Numbered from the stretch's first letter, positions 32,043 through 44,945 are shown. The stretch is DNA of 64,000 nt from Epiperipatus broadwayi (GCA_028023455.1 JAQFVV010006306.1:2815001-2879000); one strand, 5' to 3'. Notes: generated from the letters alone by a model not told the origin. Numbers and translations: made by a program.

Positions 32043-33648
32043 CTATAAATCAGTGTTTCCCAACCTTTTTTGGCTCTCGTACCACTTGGTAGTACATCAT
32101 GCTAAATTGTACCACTTCATAAAAATGATTGTATTTCGTGAAATTTGTCATTGCGAGTGATTTTATTCACATTATAAATATTATAGGGTGACCATGTATG
32201 TATTCACATCTCATAATGAGACAAATTACATTGAAACACGCCTAAACATCATGCCAGATTATAAACTCACTGTATAAACGCACTGTAACATATTTATATG
32301 TATTTATATGTATGTGTTTGTTTAAAGTTTCATATTTTTTCCAAAATAATTTATTAAAGATTACATTATTACATTAAAGGTTATTTGGTACATATTTTGT
32401 TCAAAGTGTTTTCTCATTCCTTCATTTGGTCTTCCCGAATTTGAGTCTGTTTTCTCTTTTTCGGAGCATCTTGCTATTGGTTGGGCCGTGGAGAGGATAT
32501 ATCCAGCATGTCCAGAGTCATGGTAAAAATAACCCAAGGGGTTATCAGGCTAACTCTTGTTCTTGTTTTCTTTATATTGTTCAGCATGAAGTTAATAGGA
32601 TTAAAATTTTGATGATTAAATACTAGCTTACATCTAGTAATCCACAATAGATGATCAAGAATTAATGAGAGTCTAATTTCTGGGTATGATCCTTTTCTGA
32701 TACATTCTTTCAAATTAAATAATTTAGATTGATTTGCCTTGATCCGACTCATTCTTTATCCACTATTTTGTCATGATTTCGTTTACTAACTAATAAATGG
32801 TTTTAATAAAAACACAAAATTATAAAAAACCAATTAGTATATTTTATCATAATCAAATATGTTTATAAAATAAATTTAATGAGATCTTTGTGCTTGTTTC
32901 GAACAACATAATTTTTTGAAATTTGGTTCAAAAGATGCATTCAATCTGTTTCGATACTTATTTTTTAAAAAAATATATGAAGAAAAAGCTCTTTCTACTA
33001 ATTCCGTACTCGTAAACGGTAATAATAATTTAAGAGCTTTCTCAGAAAGTTGTTCATATTCTTTAATGTTTAACCAAAAATTAATTAGATTGTGTCATTT
33101 GAATTGAACTTGTAAAGTTCTGTCACATGATAATTCTATTAAATTTTCTTTATTCTTTATTGATAATGATGTAGCTTTTTCTGAATTTTCTGCATAGAAG
33201 GGGTTTGAAATCCAATTATCATTTGTGTTTTCGGGTTTTGGAAAATATTTCGTGAAAGACGTTTTTAATCCTGTTAAATGTGCTATTATATTTTCTTGTA
33301 TATCTTGAGACAGACTAACCTTATTTTCTAACAAAAAAAAATATGTAGAGTTTCGAATACTTCCAGTTGATTGTTTTCGATACTTATATATATTACTGTT
33401 TCCAAAAATCTAATTTCTTAATCATACTTTCAATTTTATCATTAACATTAAAGATCGATATCGACTGTACATATGAACAACTTTACTGTATAATATTATT
33501 AATTAAAATAATTTTTATGAATTATAGGAAAAAACGTTTCTATATTTTTATGATTTAATTTTTTTTTATGTCCGCCATTATTGATTATTGTTTGTGTACC
33601 ACCAACCAGCAACTCACGTACCACAGGTTGGGAAACACTGCTATAAAT
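32043..33648 (-). mobile_element. hAT transposon with perfect 8-bp TSD
   Basis: Termini cagtgtttcccaacct and aggttgggaaacactg are perfect inverted repeats (element 32051-33640). The 8-bp duplication ctataaat is identical on both sides (32043-32050 and 33641-33648). The interior keeps worn parts of a minus-strand transposase. At 1.59 kb it is shorter than an autonomous hAT. Confidence 0.9.
32895..33334 (-). pseudogene. hAT transposase, C-terminal remnant
   Basis: On the minus strand, a frame with LTGLKTSFTKYFP and WISNPF is followed after a frameshift by FWLNIKEYEQLSEKAL and a LLPFTSTELVERAFS segment, the dimerisation region of Charlie/ZBED-type hAT transposases. Several stops occur. The DNA-binding and catalytic N-terminal parts are absent. 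The family normally cuts and pastes DNA between 8-bp target sites; this copy cannot. Confidence 0.75.
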
Positions 33649-33654
33649 AACTCT

Positions 33655-34000
33655 TGATTGGGTAGGTCAACATTGATTAGCATAGTCCACAGATCCTAAG
33701 ATTATGCCCTAACAATTGGACTATGTTGCAAGATGGAAGGAACAGTGTGATATAGAATAGATACTGAAACATTTTTATTACGAAATAGAAATGTTAAGTC
33801 AAATAAGAATTGTCAAGTTCAATACAAATAATATAAGTGACTGACCAATTTACAAGTGTGTGAGATCAAAGTATTATTACTATAACGGATGGAACGATTC
33901 CCACTTAGATATATAGATCAGATTCAACAATCAGCTGGTTCGATCACAATGTATGACCAACTTACACAAAGTATTTATGTGATGATACACCTATCTATCG
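33655..34000. other. No recognised feature
   Basis: Moderately AT-rich; contains several ataacggatggaacg-type phrases that recur in the tandem repeat just after it. Confidence 0.4.
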
Positions 34001-34205
34001 AGCCCCAAACGTTGCTGGTGCCAGATATAATGGATGGAACAATGACCACTAGCCCCAAAAGTTGATGACGCCAGATATAATGGATGGAATGATTACAACT
34101 AATCCCAAACATTGCTAACACCAGTATAATGGGCAGTACTCTTCATCAACAGTCATAAACTAACCAAGCCCAATGATGGTGCACCAGATGTAATGGATGG
34201 TCAAC
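34001..34205 (-). repeat. 50-bp tandem repeat with a PBS-like motif
   Basis: Three 50-bp units at 34001, 34051 and 34101, and a worn fourth at about 34165, share gccccaaa...ttg and ccagatataatggatgg. On the minus strand each has tctggcaccagcaacg followed by tttgggg, resembling a retrovirus-like primer binding site for tRNA-Lys (TGGCGCC...). An LTR-element leader is possible; not proven. Confidence 0.5.
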
Positions 34206-36599
34206 TAACTTGCAGACTGTACTACTATGCAGATGTAGCAATATGGTGTGGGGATAAGTTAATATGCTCTAATTTATTACCCCTAATGAAACAATCTGCA
34301 GAGACCTACCAGGCTTAGAAGGGAAAAAAGTTGCATCCAACTATGTTCAGACTGTGGGTCATCTGATAGAATGCTAATGAGAACCTGATGAAATGCTTAA
34401 CCAATGATTGCATACCCTTTAATTGACTAACTCTATCCCTATTTAATAATATTAAATGCAATTTAGGTTAGTTCATCCACTTTCCCCCTTTTAAATTCCA
34501 TTATGCCCTAATATTCAAGCCCAGAGAGAATATTGCTTTTAACTCCTTTAGCAGGTATGAACAGATACACACAGCAACACCTGCACCTATATATAGGTTA
34601 CAACTAGCATTTATTATATTTGTTTTATTTTCAAGCTTTTATATGATAAGAAAAATAGATGTGTGTGCATGCATAATTATTTATAAACTGTGGAATGTCA
34701 GGACAACTCAATAAACCAGAGACCGGAATAATACAAACTCTCAAACATTTATTAACAATAATAAATATCAAGTATAACAACAATAGTAATGATAAAAAAA
34801 TATAAAAAAATAATAATAATCATATGTACATGTGTCACATGTGAACCTCTACCATTTTACTAATTAATGATTATTATAATCCAACCCTTATACCCCATGG
34901 TAGAAATCCACCTATGTCACTCATTCTCTACAAATCATAATTATATAGAAAAATAAACTTTAGTTATTTAATATCATTGAGATGCTGGCTAGCTAAATTA
35001 TATATTTGCAGATGTTAACAACCTATTTAACAAGTTTCCCCAATTTATATATATGATAGAGACAGATACTAGTTGATTAGTCAAACATACTGGAAAATAT
35101 ATGTACAAGGTTAATCACAAAATAAAACATATAATATGTATTCTGTATAAGTGTTGTAATTTAACCTATGAAAATAAATTTAGAGAATCTTACCTCAATA
35201 TTTATGTGGATAACCTGATGTGAAGCAGGTGAACCTAAATTTTATTTACAATGAAAATATAAAAATATCAAAATGAATAATCCCCCCTTTTCTTCTTTGC
35301 TAATTCTGAAAAATGAGGCTTCAGCATCAGAGTGTGAAAATACAACAGATAACAAGACTTAAAAAAAAATAAACAAAAATTTACAATATTGATTCTTTGA
35401 TTAAAAAAAAATTGTAATTGGAACAAAGTTCATAAAAATCATCATAATAGAAGTAGTAGTAGTTGATATTTAGGCAAGTTGTTCTTCAAAGCAGTTTCAC
35501 TTAGTAAATCATTTTCCTTAGCAAGGATAGATAGGTACAATGGTGTCTCCTGTAGTTGTGTTTAATGGCAAACACCTTGATCCTCATTTGATTCACCATA
35601 AAGTATTCCAATCCTTGTTTACTTTGGACTGCAGGCATCTTCTTGTGTGTTTACAATAAAGTAGAAAAATATATATATAGAGAGAGAGAGGTTTAATGCA
35701 GCTGGTAGGAAATACCATGACACACAATAGCATGTTTTGCTCTAGCCCATTTTCATATTAAAGCACAATTTAATAATTATGTGTAATCATAAATTTATAT
35801 CAGATAATATAGAAGCACTTTATATATATATTAAGAAAATTATTTCATTTTTCTTTCTTTTCCAAATTTCAGCAGATTAATTTTCATTATTCTTTTTGAA
35901 AAGATTTAAAATATTCAAATTTACTCCAACAACTTTTAAAACACGATTTAATTATTTAAGAATTTATCAATTATTCTTACTTCTTATTTCATTTTCTTTC
36001 CTCTGAATTTGGTAAACTTTTAGTTACAGCATTTGACTTTTAAAATGTTTATAATTTAACTAAAAGAAAAAGTAAAACTCCATTTTAGCGTTCTAAATTT
36101 TAATTTTAATTGCTGTCTTTTGTTACCGGTGCTATAACAATAAGAAGCACGATTTGTAAACTGTTTTTTGTTTTTATACATTTCACGCGCATAGATTTCC
36201 AGGAATGCTAAGATTTTTAACTGCCTATTGTTTAAATTCATTTAGATTTTTATATGTATTGTTTAAATACATTTCATTTATTACAAAAAAAAAAAAAATC
36301 AGTTTTATTTTCACACACGTGTCCACCCAATTAACTTCAGGCTATCCTTAAATCATTTGATTATATAATTAATATTCAATTTTAAATTTAAAAAATATAT
36401 ATTGTAATACAACCACCGTTCGGCTAAATACCAGCCGCACTTATAATTATGTGATCGACCGTTTCACCATCGATGATGATTACCACAAGCAAGAAGCCAA
36501 TATACACCCCAAAATTGAGTATATATTCTTAATTGAACACTGACATAATATAAAATATCATCCCAGCATTATATTTCCCAATTAAACGCTTCTTCTCTG
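34206..36599. other. Unassigned AT-rich region
   Basis: No gene recognised. A polypurine-like tract (aaaaggggggatt on the minus strand, about 35277-35290) and a (GA)n run at 35681 are present. It could be decayed LTR-element DNA linked to the tandem repeat at 34 kb. Confidence 0.35.
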
Positions 36600-36639
36600 C
36601 TGGGCAAATTATTCGAATCGAATAATTTGTTCTGCCCAG
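36600..36639. repeat. Perfect short hairpin
   Basis: ctgggcaaattattcga is followed by its complement tcgaataatttg...cccag with a ttc bulge. It has the size of a protein-binding palindrome or a tiny foldback; there is no run of T to make it a terminator. Confidence 0.6.
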
Positions 36640-37685
36640 CGCTTGGAATATTTATAAATTTATTCCCGGAATTATCACGGTACAGCAGGAATATCAATTA
36701 TAGCCCTTCTTCTTTCCCTTTATTTACGATACGAAAGGACTTATTTATCCATTTCGATTGCTTTATTATTATTACTCCTCACTTAATAAACTTGTTAGCT
36801 CGAATGACCTAGATTTAATTCATTCTAAATATTTATTCGCTTGGTAAAGAAAAGAAAAACGCAAATGACTATTTACTTCCTTTTATAAATAAACTTTTAA
36901 TTTTGCAATTCGTTATTTCTAATGACATAATAAAATCATAAAACACACATATACCTATCACACACCAACATAATATACACATAAATAAAATAGTAAAGAA
37001 TATAATTCAAATTAACCCTTAAATAAACTAGCGTAACCCAATTGTTACTTTCTTATACATTATTATAGTAAAATCATAAGTTCTTTTAATTATATTTGTC
37101 CGAAGTATTGCGCAAATTTTAATAGTTTTCGTTTCTGACTGATTTCTTTGTTCACAAATTAATTCTGACATGCATGTATTAATAATAGTTACCTAGGTAT
37201 GGAGTCCTCAATGAAGGATCAACCATCGAGTGGGAAAAATTTCCCTTCTTTTGCAGAGATGGTTGCTCGCTTTTCCGACGTCCCAGTTAGTGGAGTGAGA
37301 GTTTATAATCTTTTGGCGTGGGTTTGATTTCTTTCTAATTCCGAATTTCAGTAGGTATTCATCTCTTTAAATATCCTATTACGAATCTTCAGGCAGATCT
37401 GGTTCCATAACGGCGGTCTCTTCTCGGCAGCATTTTAGATGTTATAGGTAGTGAGCGAATGGTTGGACGGAGATAGACCGAGCAAACGCCCGTTATTCGC
37501 CACTAGCCCTCCATGTTAGCGTACCCAACTAAGTTCGTTAACATTTGAATAATACGTCCTCGCTATTCTCTAGACGGTTTCTTCCCTTCTATTATTTTTT
37601 TTTGTTAAGTTTTAGCCAGCAAAAGAAAACACAACCCGTTACTTCTAAATCAGCTCTGCTTATTTCTCTCTGCTATCGTTCTATC
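36640..37685. other. Unassigned, partly GC-richer
   Basis: Between about 37200 and 37600 the sequence is less AT-rich and unlike its flanks (for example gcatggagtcctcaatg-type text and aagttcgttaacatttg). No ORF, LTR border or RNA fold could be supported. It may be an LTR or 5' region of the gypsy remnant downstream. Confidence 0.3.
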
Positions 37686-37955
37686 GAATGTTACTAATTG
37701 CATCCTTCCTTTTCATTCTTTATCTTGTACCAATCTATCTGGAATTTTTTGTACTAGTTTTACATTTTTCAATTTTATAATTACAATTATTTTCTTTCAT
37801 TCTTTTGATACATTTAAAATATTGAATGTTACTAATTGCAACATTCCTTTACATTACTTTATCTTGTACCAATCTATCTAGAAATTTGGTCCAAGTTTTA
37901 CATTTTTAATTTTACAATTACAATTATTTTCTTTCATTCTTTTGATACGTGATTT
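37686..37955 (+). repeat. Tandem duplication of about 135 bp
   Basis: Two copies start gaatgttactaattgca (37686 and about 37825), contain cttgtaccaatctatct and end ttcattcttttgatac. They differ by small indels. Confidence 0.7.
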
Positions 37956-38475
37956 TCTTATCTGACAAAGAAAGAAAGAGACGCGTTCATTATACACCCC
38001 TCCCCTTTCCTTTCTAATCTTCAATCTTTATTTAGTTTTTTCTAATTTCTTTTAAAATAAGTTTTTAGAATCCTTTTAACTAATTTTTTTTTTCCTTCTT
38101 TTTTTTTATTGGTTTTCTATTTCTTTTAACGAAACCCTTTTTCTTTATTATTATTATTGAGGATCAATAATATATATACATGCGAGACTATATTATATGT
38201 AGATATCGCAATATATACATTACAGTTTATTTAATCAAATAGTTTATATATATACAATATTACTTTGTAAAATAATGATCGTATTTTATTTTATAATAAA
38301 ATAATCTATTGTGCATTATATGAATATATGCAATAAATAATAAACAAATAATCTTCTCATTATTAATATAAATTCCAAATGGATTGGTTTCAATAAATAT
38401 GCTTGATCATTTTAGGAATGTGTGCATTGTAAGCTACCCTTTACATTACTAAATGAAGTTGTCAACAATAATAGC
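37956..38475. other. No recognised feature
   Basis: AT-rich spacer before the gypsy remnant. Confidence 0.4.
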
Positions 38476-38479
38476 CATA

Positions 38480-41330
38480 ACCAACTCTTTAAGGCCTTTT
38501 TAGGCCGAAGGTCATTGAATTAGCAAATGAATTTTGCAACCCAAATAACCCTGAGGGACTAACATACAAAAATTGGGTAGCAAAGCCAAATAGTTATTTT
38601 ATTCAATGAAAGTTTTGGAAATTGATGACAAACAGGGGTTAAAAAATAACAGATTATGATTTGGTGCCTCATGTGCCTATAGATTTTTGAAAGGAGCTCT
38701 TATCTCAATTCCTATAGGGAATATTAGAGGGTAAGTTATAATAACTGCTAATCTGTAAGACTTTGATATACATAGAGATGATATGATAATGGAAGTTATG
38801 TGAAGTCACTGTCTTCAAAACAGGCACTTTGATGGTATATAGAGGTGATATGATCAAACAGGTTGTCCATAAAGTTACCATTTTCAAACTAGGCATTTGT
38901 GGGACTACATAGGGAAGGGGGAAACTTCAAATGCTTCAAAAAATTGGAAGTGATAGTAAAGGAACTATTAATAGAAAGTAATAGAATAAAAGTTTTTGTT
39001 GGAGTAAATTGATTGACGTGCCTGCAAAGAGAAGAGTTTGCAAAGCAGGGAGGGGGGTGAAAATAATAATGATTATAAAAGTGAAAGCTAAAGTTATTAA
39101 CAGTTATCATTCTCAAGGAGGATTACTTAAGAGCAAAAGTGAAAGCAAAAGATCAGTAAGTCTATGGTTACAGAATAAGTATCCACCTGATTGCTAAAGA
39201 TGTAAATGGAAACAGTGAAAATATTAATGATTTCCAGAGTTTCAGCTGGCTAATTTAAAAAGGAATTTAGCTATAAGTGTAAATTGTTTTAAAAATCTTA
39301 TTAGCCCATAATACATAGATAATAGTTCACTACAAATATGGTGCTAAGAATCATATTAGTCCATAATAGTAAATAACAGTTCACATCTCTCGGAAATAAA
39401 AATTAGCTTAATGCAGAAAGCTAAGCTTGTGGAACAAATCTAAATGAAGTTCCAAAATCCTTTAATGTTGACAACAAAGTATTTTCTAACTTAAATAAAG
39501 CATTTACATAATAATCTCACTGTTCAAATAGAGTAGCGGACTTAATTAATCTATGAAAGCTATGATTCTGGTGGACCTCACTGAAAACGTACTCAGCTGT
39601 GTCTTAAGTTACAAAAAGAAAAAAACACATTTTGTGTTACAGAGGTGGAAAATGTTTTCCAATCAAATTATAAATATCGTTCTAATAGATTTGCTGTTGC
39701 CTGGTGGAGCTAAGCCAATTATTTATAAGCTCAGAAAACTATTAAATGGTTGGAAGAAAAAGATTTTATGAAAAATCGTGAAATATCCCCGCCTCCCCCA
39801 AATGATTGTTTTGATTGCAGAATCAAGTGGAAAGTTTCATATCTGCAGAGATTATTGAGTGATAATAAAAATATTTTTTGGAAAAGATGATTACCTAGTT
39901 CCAAATGTTGGATAAGTATTGGGATAGCTATAAAATCGTAAATACTTTTGTCAAATTAAGTCTGTATTCATAATCAGCAATGAAGCAGTCATTAAGCACA
40001 AGATCCTTTTTGAGTGCAACAGGTTGCATTTGGAATAGCAACAGCCCAAAACATCTTTGAGGCTAAAGTTAGAACACAGTTTTAAGAATGATTATATACA
40101 CAATTCTCTATTTTGATGACATTTAATCATAACCAAATCTGAAAATGAATTATGCCAAGGGTTATTAAGGGCTGGTAATAAACTAGGCAAGTTCTGATGC
40201 AAATTTTAATGTAGATAAGTATTCAGAAAGTCCATGAAATCAATTTGTGTCATGTTACAATGAAAAGTGAAAATTTTCATCACCGGAAACAGTAACTACT
40301 AGAGAAGCTACAACTTCCACATACACAAAAGAATTACATTTATATATCTTTTTGGAGGATTTCTGGAAGAAGAAACTCAAATAACCATATTAACCTATGA
40401 TATTATGAGAAAATCTAAAATGGAATTGGGGCAAAGAAAAAGCCTGTCAATTCGCCAAGGACTGTTCACAGAAAATCAATTATTAGTGTATTTTAATGAA
40501 AAGTGAGTAATAATGTTGATGGTATATGTTTTCGTAGCATAGATTCAAGGCAGTGTTAACTCGTACTAATGATAATCAGAGATCCATAGCTTATCCTCCA
40601 GACTATGTCTAAAACTGAAAAGAATTATTGCCAGGTTAACGAGCATGCTGTGTCAATTATTTTCAAAGAGGAAAAAATCCCTCTACCTAGACCATAAGCT
40701 TCTTTTGGCACTTTGGGAGAAAAAATCTTTACTGGATCATTAAATCCGCATTATTTTCATGTACAAGTTCAAACTAAAGGACATTTTATTTTATTAAGTT
40801 TAAACTAAGGTATAAAAGGTGAATCAAATAATTTCATGTTGATGCTTTATAAAAGTCGCCCAGGACGAAGTTTAGAAAAAATAGACAAAAATGGACGAGG
40901 GATATATATATTTGATAAACTGAATAAGATTGGATTGTAGTGTGAATGCCACAAATTGATGCTACAGGTTTTCTGGATTGCATTCGAGCAGCTGCCACTC
41001 ACTAAAGATTCGATTTTAATGGAGGGCAGGCTTTTATAACATCCAATCATAAAGTGAATGTCCTTGAAATGCTTCATCATGATCTTACTGAAGGGATCAA
41101 GGCTAAAGCTTGGATCTGAAAGCCAGAGTTAAAATATGGATGTAAAAAATTATATCTAAGAAATATAACGCATGTCATAGAAAGGCAGTAAAAGATTATA
41201 CAGTCTTACCCAAGGTCATTGTGGTCTGGAAAAGAAGACACGTAAATCATGTCGGAATTTTCCGAGGCCATATCTTTTTTGTCACTGTTGGTGTGTATTC
41301 TAGTGGATAGGTAATAAACTGATTTATTTA
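38480..41330 (+). pseudogene. Dead Ty3/gypsy retrotransposon (gag-pol)
   Basis: Broken plus-strand frames appear in gypsy order. Gag-like EFCNPNNPEGLTYKNWV lies at about 38520-38570. RT phrases are GAKPIIYK (39715), GKFHICRDY (39830), DYLVPNV (39893) and FCQIKS (39945). A KSENELCQ stretch at 40135 sits at the place after the catalytic box. Integrase phrases are VLEMLHHDLT (41065) and RGHIFFVTV (41260), the latter matching the start of the catalytic core. Stops and shifts are frequent. No LTR pair with a target duplication was found, so borders are approximate. Confidence 0.7.
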
Positions 41331-41845
41331 TTATACTTTCTGGAATCTTCGATCCATGACCAATCATTTATGCCTCTGAGGTCGTGCAGACTGCGCGAAT
41401 ATAGAAATAAGAATAATCATAATATTTAAGCAACTTGAATTCTGACTTTTCTATTTATTTAAATCATAAATTTTACTAATAATTTCCACATTCAATATGT
41501 ACAACTTTTTATATTAAGTTTGCCTTATGATTATAAAATAATTTGCCCTCAAGGCTTACAAAATAATTATAGAAATTTAAGACTTAATTAGAACCCTTTT
41601 TCAAATTCTGTTTAAATAAATCTTTCTATCTTATCTAGTCCTATTTATGAGTTTTACGGGGATTCGTTCCCCAACTGGATGGAAACATTTGAAATATGAG
41701 TTAATTAATTTTTCTAATATGGAGCTCAATTTAATATTTATAAACAACTAAATTATTTATTAATTTAATATCTAAGAAAAAAAACAATCTAATTTCTTTT
41801 TAATAAAATACACAGTACTTACATATTAAACACGCTGCCCATGCT
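41331..41845. other. No recognised feature
   Basis: AT-rich spacer; could hold a worn LTR. Confidence 0.35.
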
Positions 41846-41979
41846 TGCATGGCAGACTGCCATATCTTTCTCCAGGGTGTAGGAGAGAGGGTGTTTGCAA
41901 CGCCAGAATGCCACATTAAAAAGTCACAACTAAGACAGTTGCACCAGATAACAAGCAAGTACCAGAAATGGGATGGTCA

Positions 41980-42790
41980 AGTTTTTATATGAGGGATGCA
42001 AAAAGCAAATTGAAAATGTTCGGTAGATTGCAGTTTATGGATAATAAAAGAATAGCCCAATTGGGTTACAGGTAAAGGGCAGGCAACAAGATGGGTGAGA
42101 AAGGTAATGCGGTATGCAGAAGATTTGGATAAAGAATTTATGTCAGTATACTTGTATAAAAGGTGGGATTATTATGTTAGGAAGACTGTTGTGTGTTATA
42201 GTAGTAAGGAATGGGATAGAATAGATTCATTCATAAAGAATAGGGAGGTGGAGAGATGAAGAACTAGTATGGAGAGTAAAATGAGTTTAAATATATATAG
42301 AAACGGAATATTGGCTGTGAGTTAATTTATGATAATAGTAAGGAAAGTAGTTTATTGTTTAAGGCTCAAACAGGATCTTTAACAAGAGAATATACACGCG
42401 AATGGAAAAATATGGGTGATTTAGTCTGCAAGTTGTATAAGGAAGGCGTAGAAAATATTAGGCATCTGTTACTTCAATGTAAATGCTTGGAAGCAGAAAG
42501 GGTACAAATAATGAAGTTATGGAAGATTAAATATGAACAAAGTGATTATACGGAAAGTGAGTTATTGGTTTTTATGCTAGGTTTGGGAAAAGATAAGGGG
42601 GATTTAGATATGAAGGTCGTGGAGTTGACAAAGATTATGTTGTGGAAATGGGATGGAGCAGATTATGGGAAAACTTAGGGTGGACAATGGAAAGGGAAGG
42701 TAAAGTGGCTAACAAGTTTCTCTGGGCATAGCTGCTGAGAGATTCCTGACTCCATTTAAGGAAAAGTCATAGTGCATCACATCACACCAA
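41980..42790 (+). pseudogene. LINE, C-terminal end and 3' UTR
   Basis: An open frame of 107 residues (42355-42678) reads LLFKAQTGSL then CKLYKEGVENIRHLLLQCK, the zinc-knuckle-like CxxC...HxxxxC block found after the RT in several LINE clades. A diverged upstream part (from about 41990, DAKSKLKMFGRLQ) fits the preceding region. The first cysteine pair is CKLY, so the second cysteine is lost. The 3' UTR tttctctgggcata segment recurs at 27226. Clade not assigned. Confidence 0.65.
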
Positions 42791-42957
42791 ATACATTTAT
42801 TTTTGGTTCAAAAGATCAAATCAATGAGACAAAAGAAATATAATCAGACAATTGGTTATAAATAAAACTATAAATTAAAGAAATGTTATTGATATACTTA
42901 TTGAGATTTAGCTTTTTTGAAATAATTTTAACATTCTAATATGTTTGATTAACTTTA

Positions 42958-43025
42958 CAAGCAGTTGTCCCGGGATAGCGGGTTCGCTTCCCGGCTGATG
43001 CTATAACACATGAGGAAAAAAAAAC
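42958..43025 (+). repeat. tRNA-derived SINE, 3' part
   Basis: Starts in the anticodon arm (gcagttgtcccggg), has box B-like gggttcgcttcccgg, then ctgatgctataacacatg and an A run. The 5' half is missing, and a 7-bp insertion gggatag precedes box B. Confidence 0.7.
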
Positions 43026-43292
43026 AAACTAACAGCCACATTATATCACCATCGACAATTGGAAAAAGAACTTGTTTAAAAACAAAGCAGGTTTTGCATA
43101 AATGTCTGAGTTGCTTATATTTAAATTAGTAGTAATACAGCTATTTTCCATAACTGTTTATTTTTCTAAAATATATAGTTTGCGATCATTATTGTTAATT
43201 ATGAATTTGTACTACCTACTGCTATTTAGACTTTATATACATTCATGATAAAGTGTACATTAACATCATAGCTTTTAAGATATCATTAAGAG

Positions 43293-43386
43293 CCCCCCCC
43301 CCCCATATGTCAAATGCGTTGACCGGGAAGCGAACCCGGGTCAGCTGCTTGGAAGACAGCTACGCTAACCGCTAGGCCACCAACGC
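43293..43386 (-). repeat. tRNA-Gly(UCC)-derived SINE, best-preserved copy
   Basis: On the minus strand a 71-nt body (43316-43386) folds as a complete tRNA: acceptor GCGTTGG/TCAACGC, anticodon arm with loop CTTCCAA (UCC) and a T stem CCGGG/CCCGG. It closely resembles eukaryotic tRNA-Gly(UCC). The T loop is TTCGCTT where tRNAs have A58. The body is followed by atttgacatat and a run of 12 G. Other copies share the loop change and tail, so I call it a SINE; a functional tRNA is less likely. Confidence 0.7.
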
Positions 43387-43389
43387 TTG

Positions 43390-44490
43390 AGTTGTTTTTA
43401 GTTGGAAGGTGGAGCAAAAATATGCTATTTGCACAGGGCAGCAACATTTCTAGGACCAGCTCCATATACGGATATAAACGATTTATTAATCTTACATACA
43501 ACTATAATGTTGTTGAGATAGAAAAGATAATAAAATACAGATATTCTCAGCAGGGAGGAAATAGGGTGTTGTTAAAAATTTGTAGATAAATGGGTTTATA
43601 TTTGATTTGTTGTCTAGACAATGATTGGAAGGAGAGACGTTTATTAGAAAATTATTATAAGAGACCAGCAATTTGAAAGACTAAATCAATCACAAAACAA
43701 ATAATCTTGATATAGAGAAAATGCAAAATAGGGATGTTTTCTCTCACTTGTTTTGTTTAATATTTAAATGAGTCTCTTTTTGGGAATAAGTTGGGTAAAT
43801 AGCCAGTTAATTTGAAAACACGTGCAAAATATTTGCGGGTTATAAAAAAAAAAATTGTAATTAAATATAATTATATGCCATGATTTTTTTTTTTTTAAAA
43901 AAAAAATGTTTTCTCTTCGTTATTAGACTCATCGATCAAAAACTCGAATTAATCTTTCAAAAAGTGAGCCAATAAAGGGTTAAATTTTTGTTAAACTTTT
44001 ATCTCTGATATAAAAAATGTTAATCAGTATTAGTTATTTTTTTTAAGCATGAACAGAATAAATGCAGTGGTTTTTATCTTTCATTTGAAAGTTCTCACTA
44101 AAAGATAAATAAATGTATTTATTTAAATATTAACTCCACATCGTGTTTATAATGAAGGAAGTTGTTCAGTAATGTTTAATTAATACAAACAAGTCGGCGG
44201 GGGGGGGGGGGGGTGAAAACATTCAACCTTAAAAAAAATATAAGTATGTTATCAATTTCATTATTGTACGACTGATGAGAAAAATTAAGTAGATTAATTT
44301 TAAAAAATATTTTTTTTAAAAAGTAACCAAATGATATAATTGTTTAGTAATATTCCTATTCAATTTTCTAATCAAAATTAACTTTGACAAATACGTTCTT
44401 CCCCACTGAATTCTCTAAATAAATCCAAGTCCTATTTTAATCAGTTTTATTTTTTTCGAAGTTTTTTCAATTTTTTTTTGGACAAAAATA
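43390..44490. other. No recognised feature
   Basis: AT-rich; includes a run of 15 G at 44199-44213. Nothing coding is supported. Confidence 0.45.
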
Positions 44491-44496
44491 TTTATT

Positions 44497-44945
44497 GTGC
44501 ACGTCATTTCATCATCATTAACAACCATTATCAATCCACTGCAGGATGAAGGCCTCTCCAAGTTCAATCCATCTTCTCCGATCTTTAGCTTCTCTTCTCC
44601 ACATCACCCCTGTACACTTTCTTATTTCATCCATCCATCTCACATGTGGTCCCTTTGTGGATCTTTTACAATATCTTGGAATCCAGTTTAAGATTTCAAT
44701 TGTCCACCTATTATCATCTCTTCTAGCAATATGTCCAGCCCAACTCCACTTCAGTCTTTTAATTTTTTCAATGAGGTCAGTAACACCTGTTTGTTATCTT
44801 ACCCATATATTGCGTTTTCGATCTCTTGTTACTCCTAACATGCATCTCTCCATACTTCTTTGAGTGATCAGAAGTCTCTGTATTGCTCTTTTATTAAATG
44901 CCTAAGTCTCAGATCCATAAGTAAGTACTGGTAACTTCATTTACT
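44497..44945 (-). pseudogene. RTE-type LINE, 3' end
   Basis: Minus-strand reading gives IKRLKWSWAGHIARR and W-containing blocks in the RTE order, then a tail rich in tgatgat. 5'-truncated; frameshifts interrupt it. The same family occurs at 19.7, 49.0, 62.2 and 62.8 kb. Confidence 0.8.

Noticed and set aside
32474-32752. 92-residue minus-strand ORF in the hAT element as a transposase domain
   Set aside because: It has no hAT motif and lies beyond the recognisable C-terminal dimerisation region; probably chance in 3' UTR.
43316-43386. Functional tRNA-Gly(UCC) gene
   Set aside because: The fold is complete, but the T loop lacks A58, the same change is present in other dispersed copies, and it shares their 3' tail. 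A SINE explains all of this better.
44497-44863. Plus-strand ORFs at 44.5 and 62.7 kb with shared peptide text
   Set aside because: They are antisense to RTE LINE 3' ends; the minus strand gives the recognisable LINE protein.
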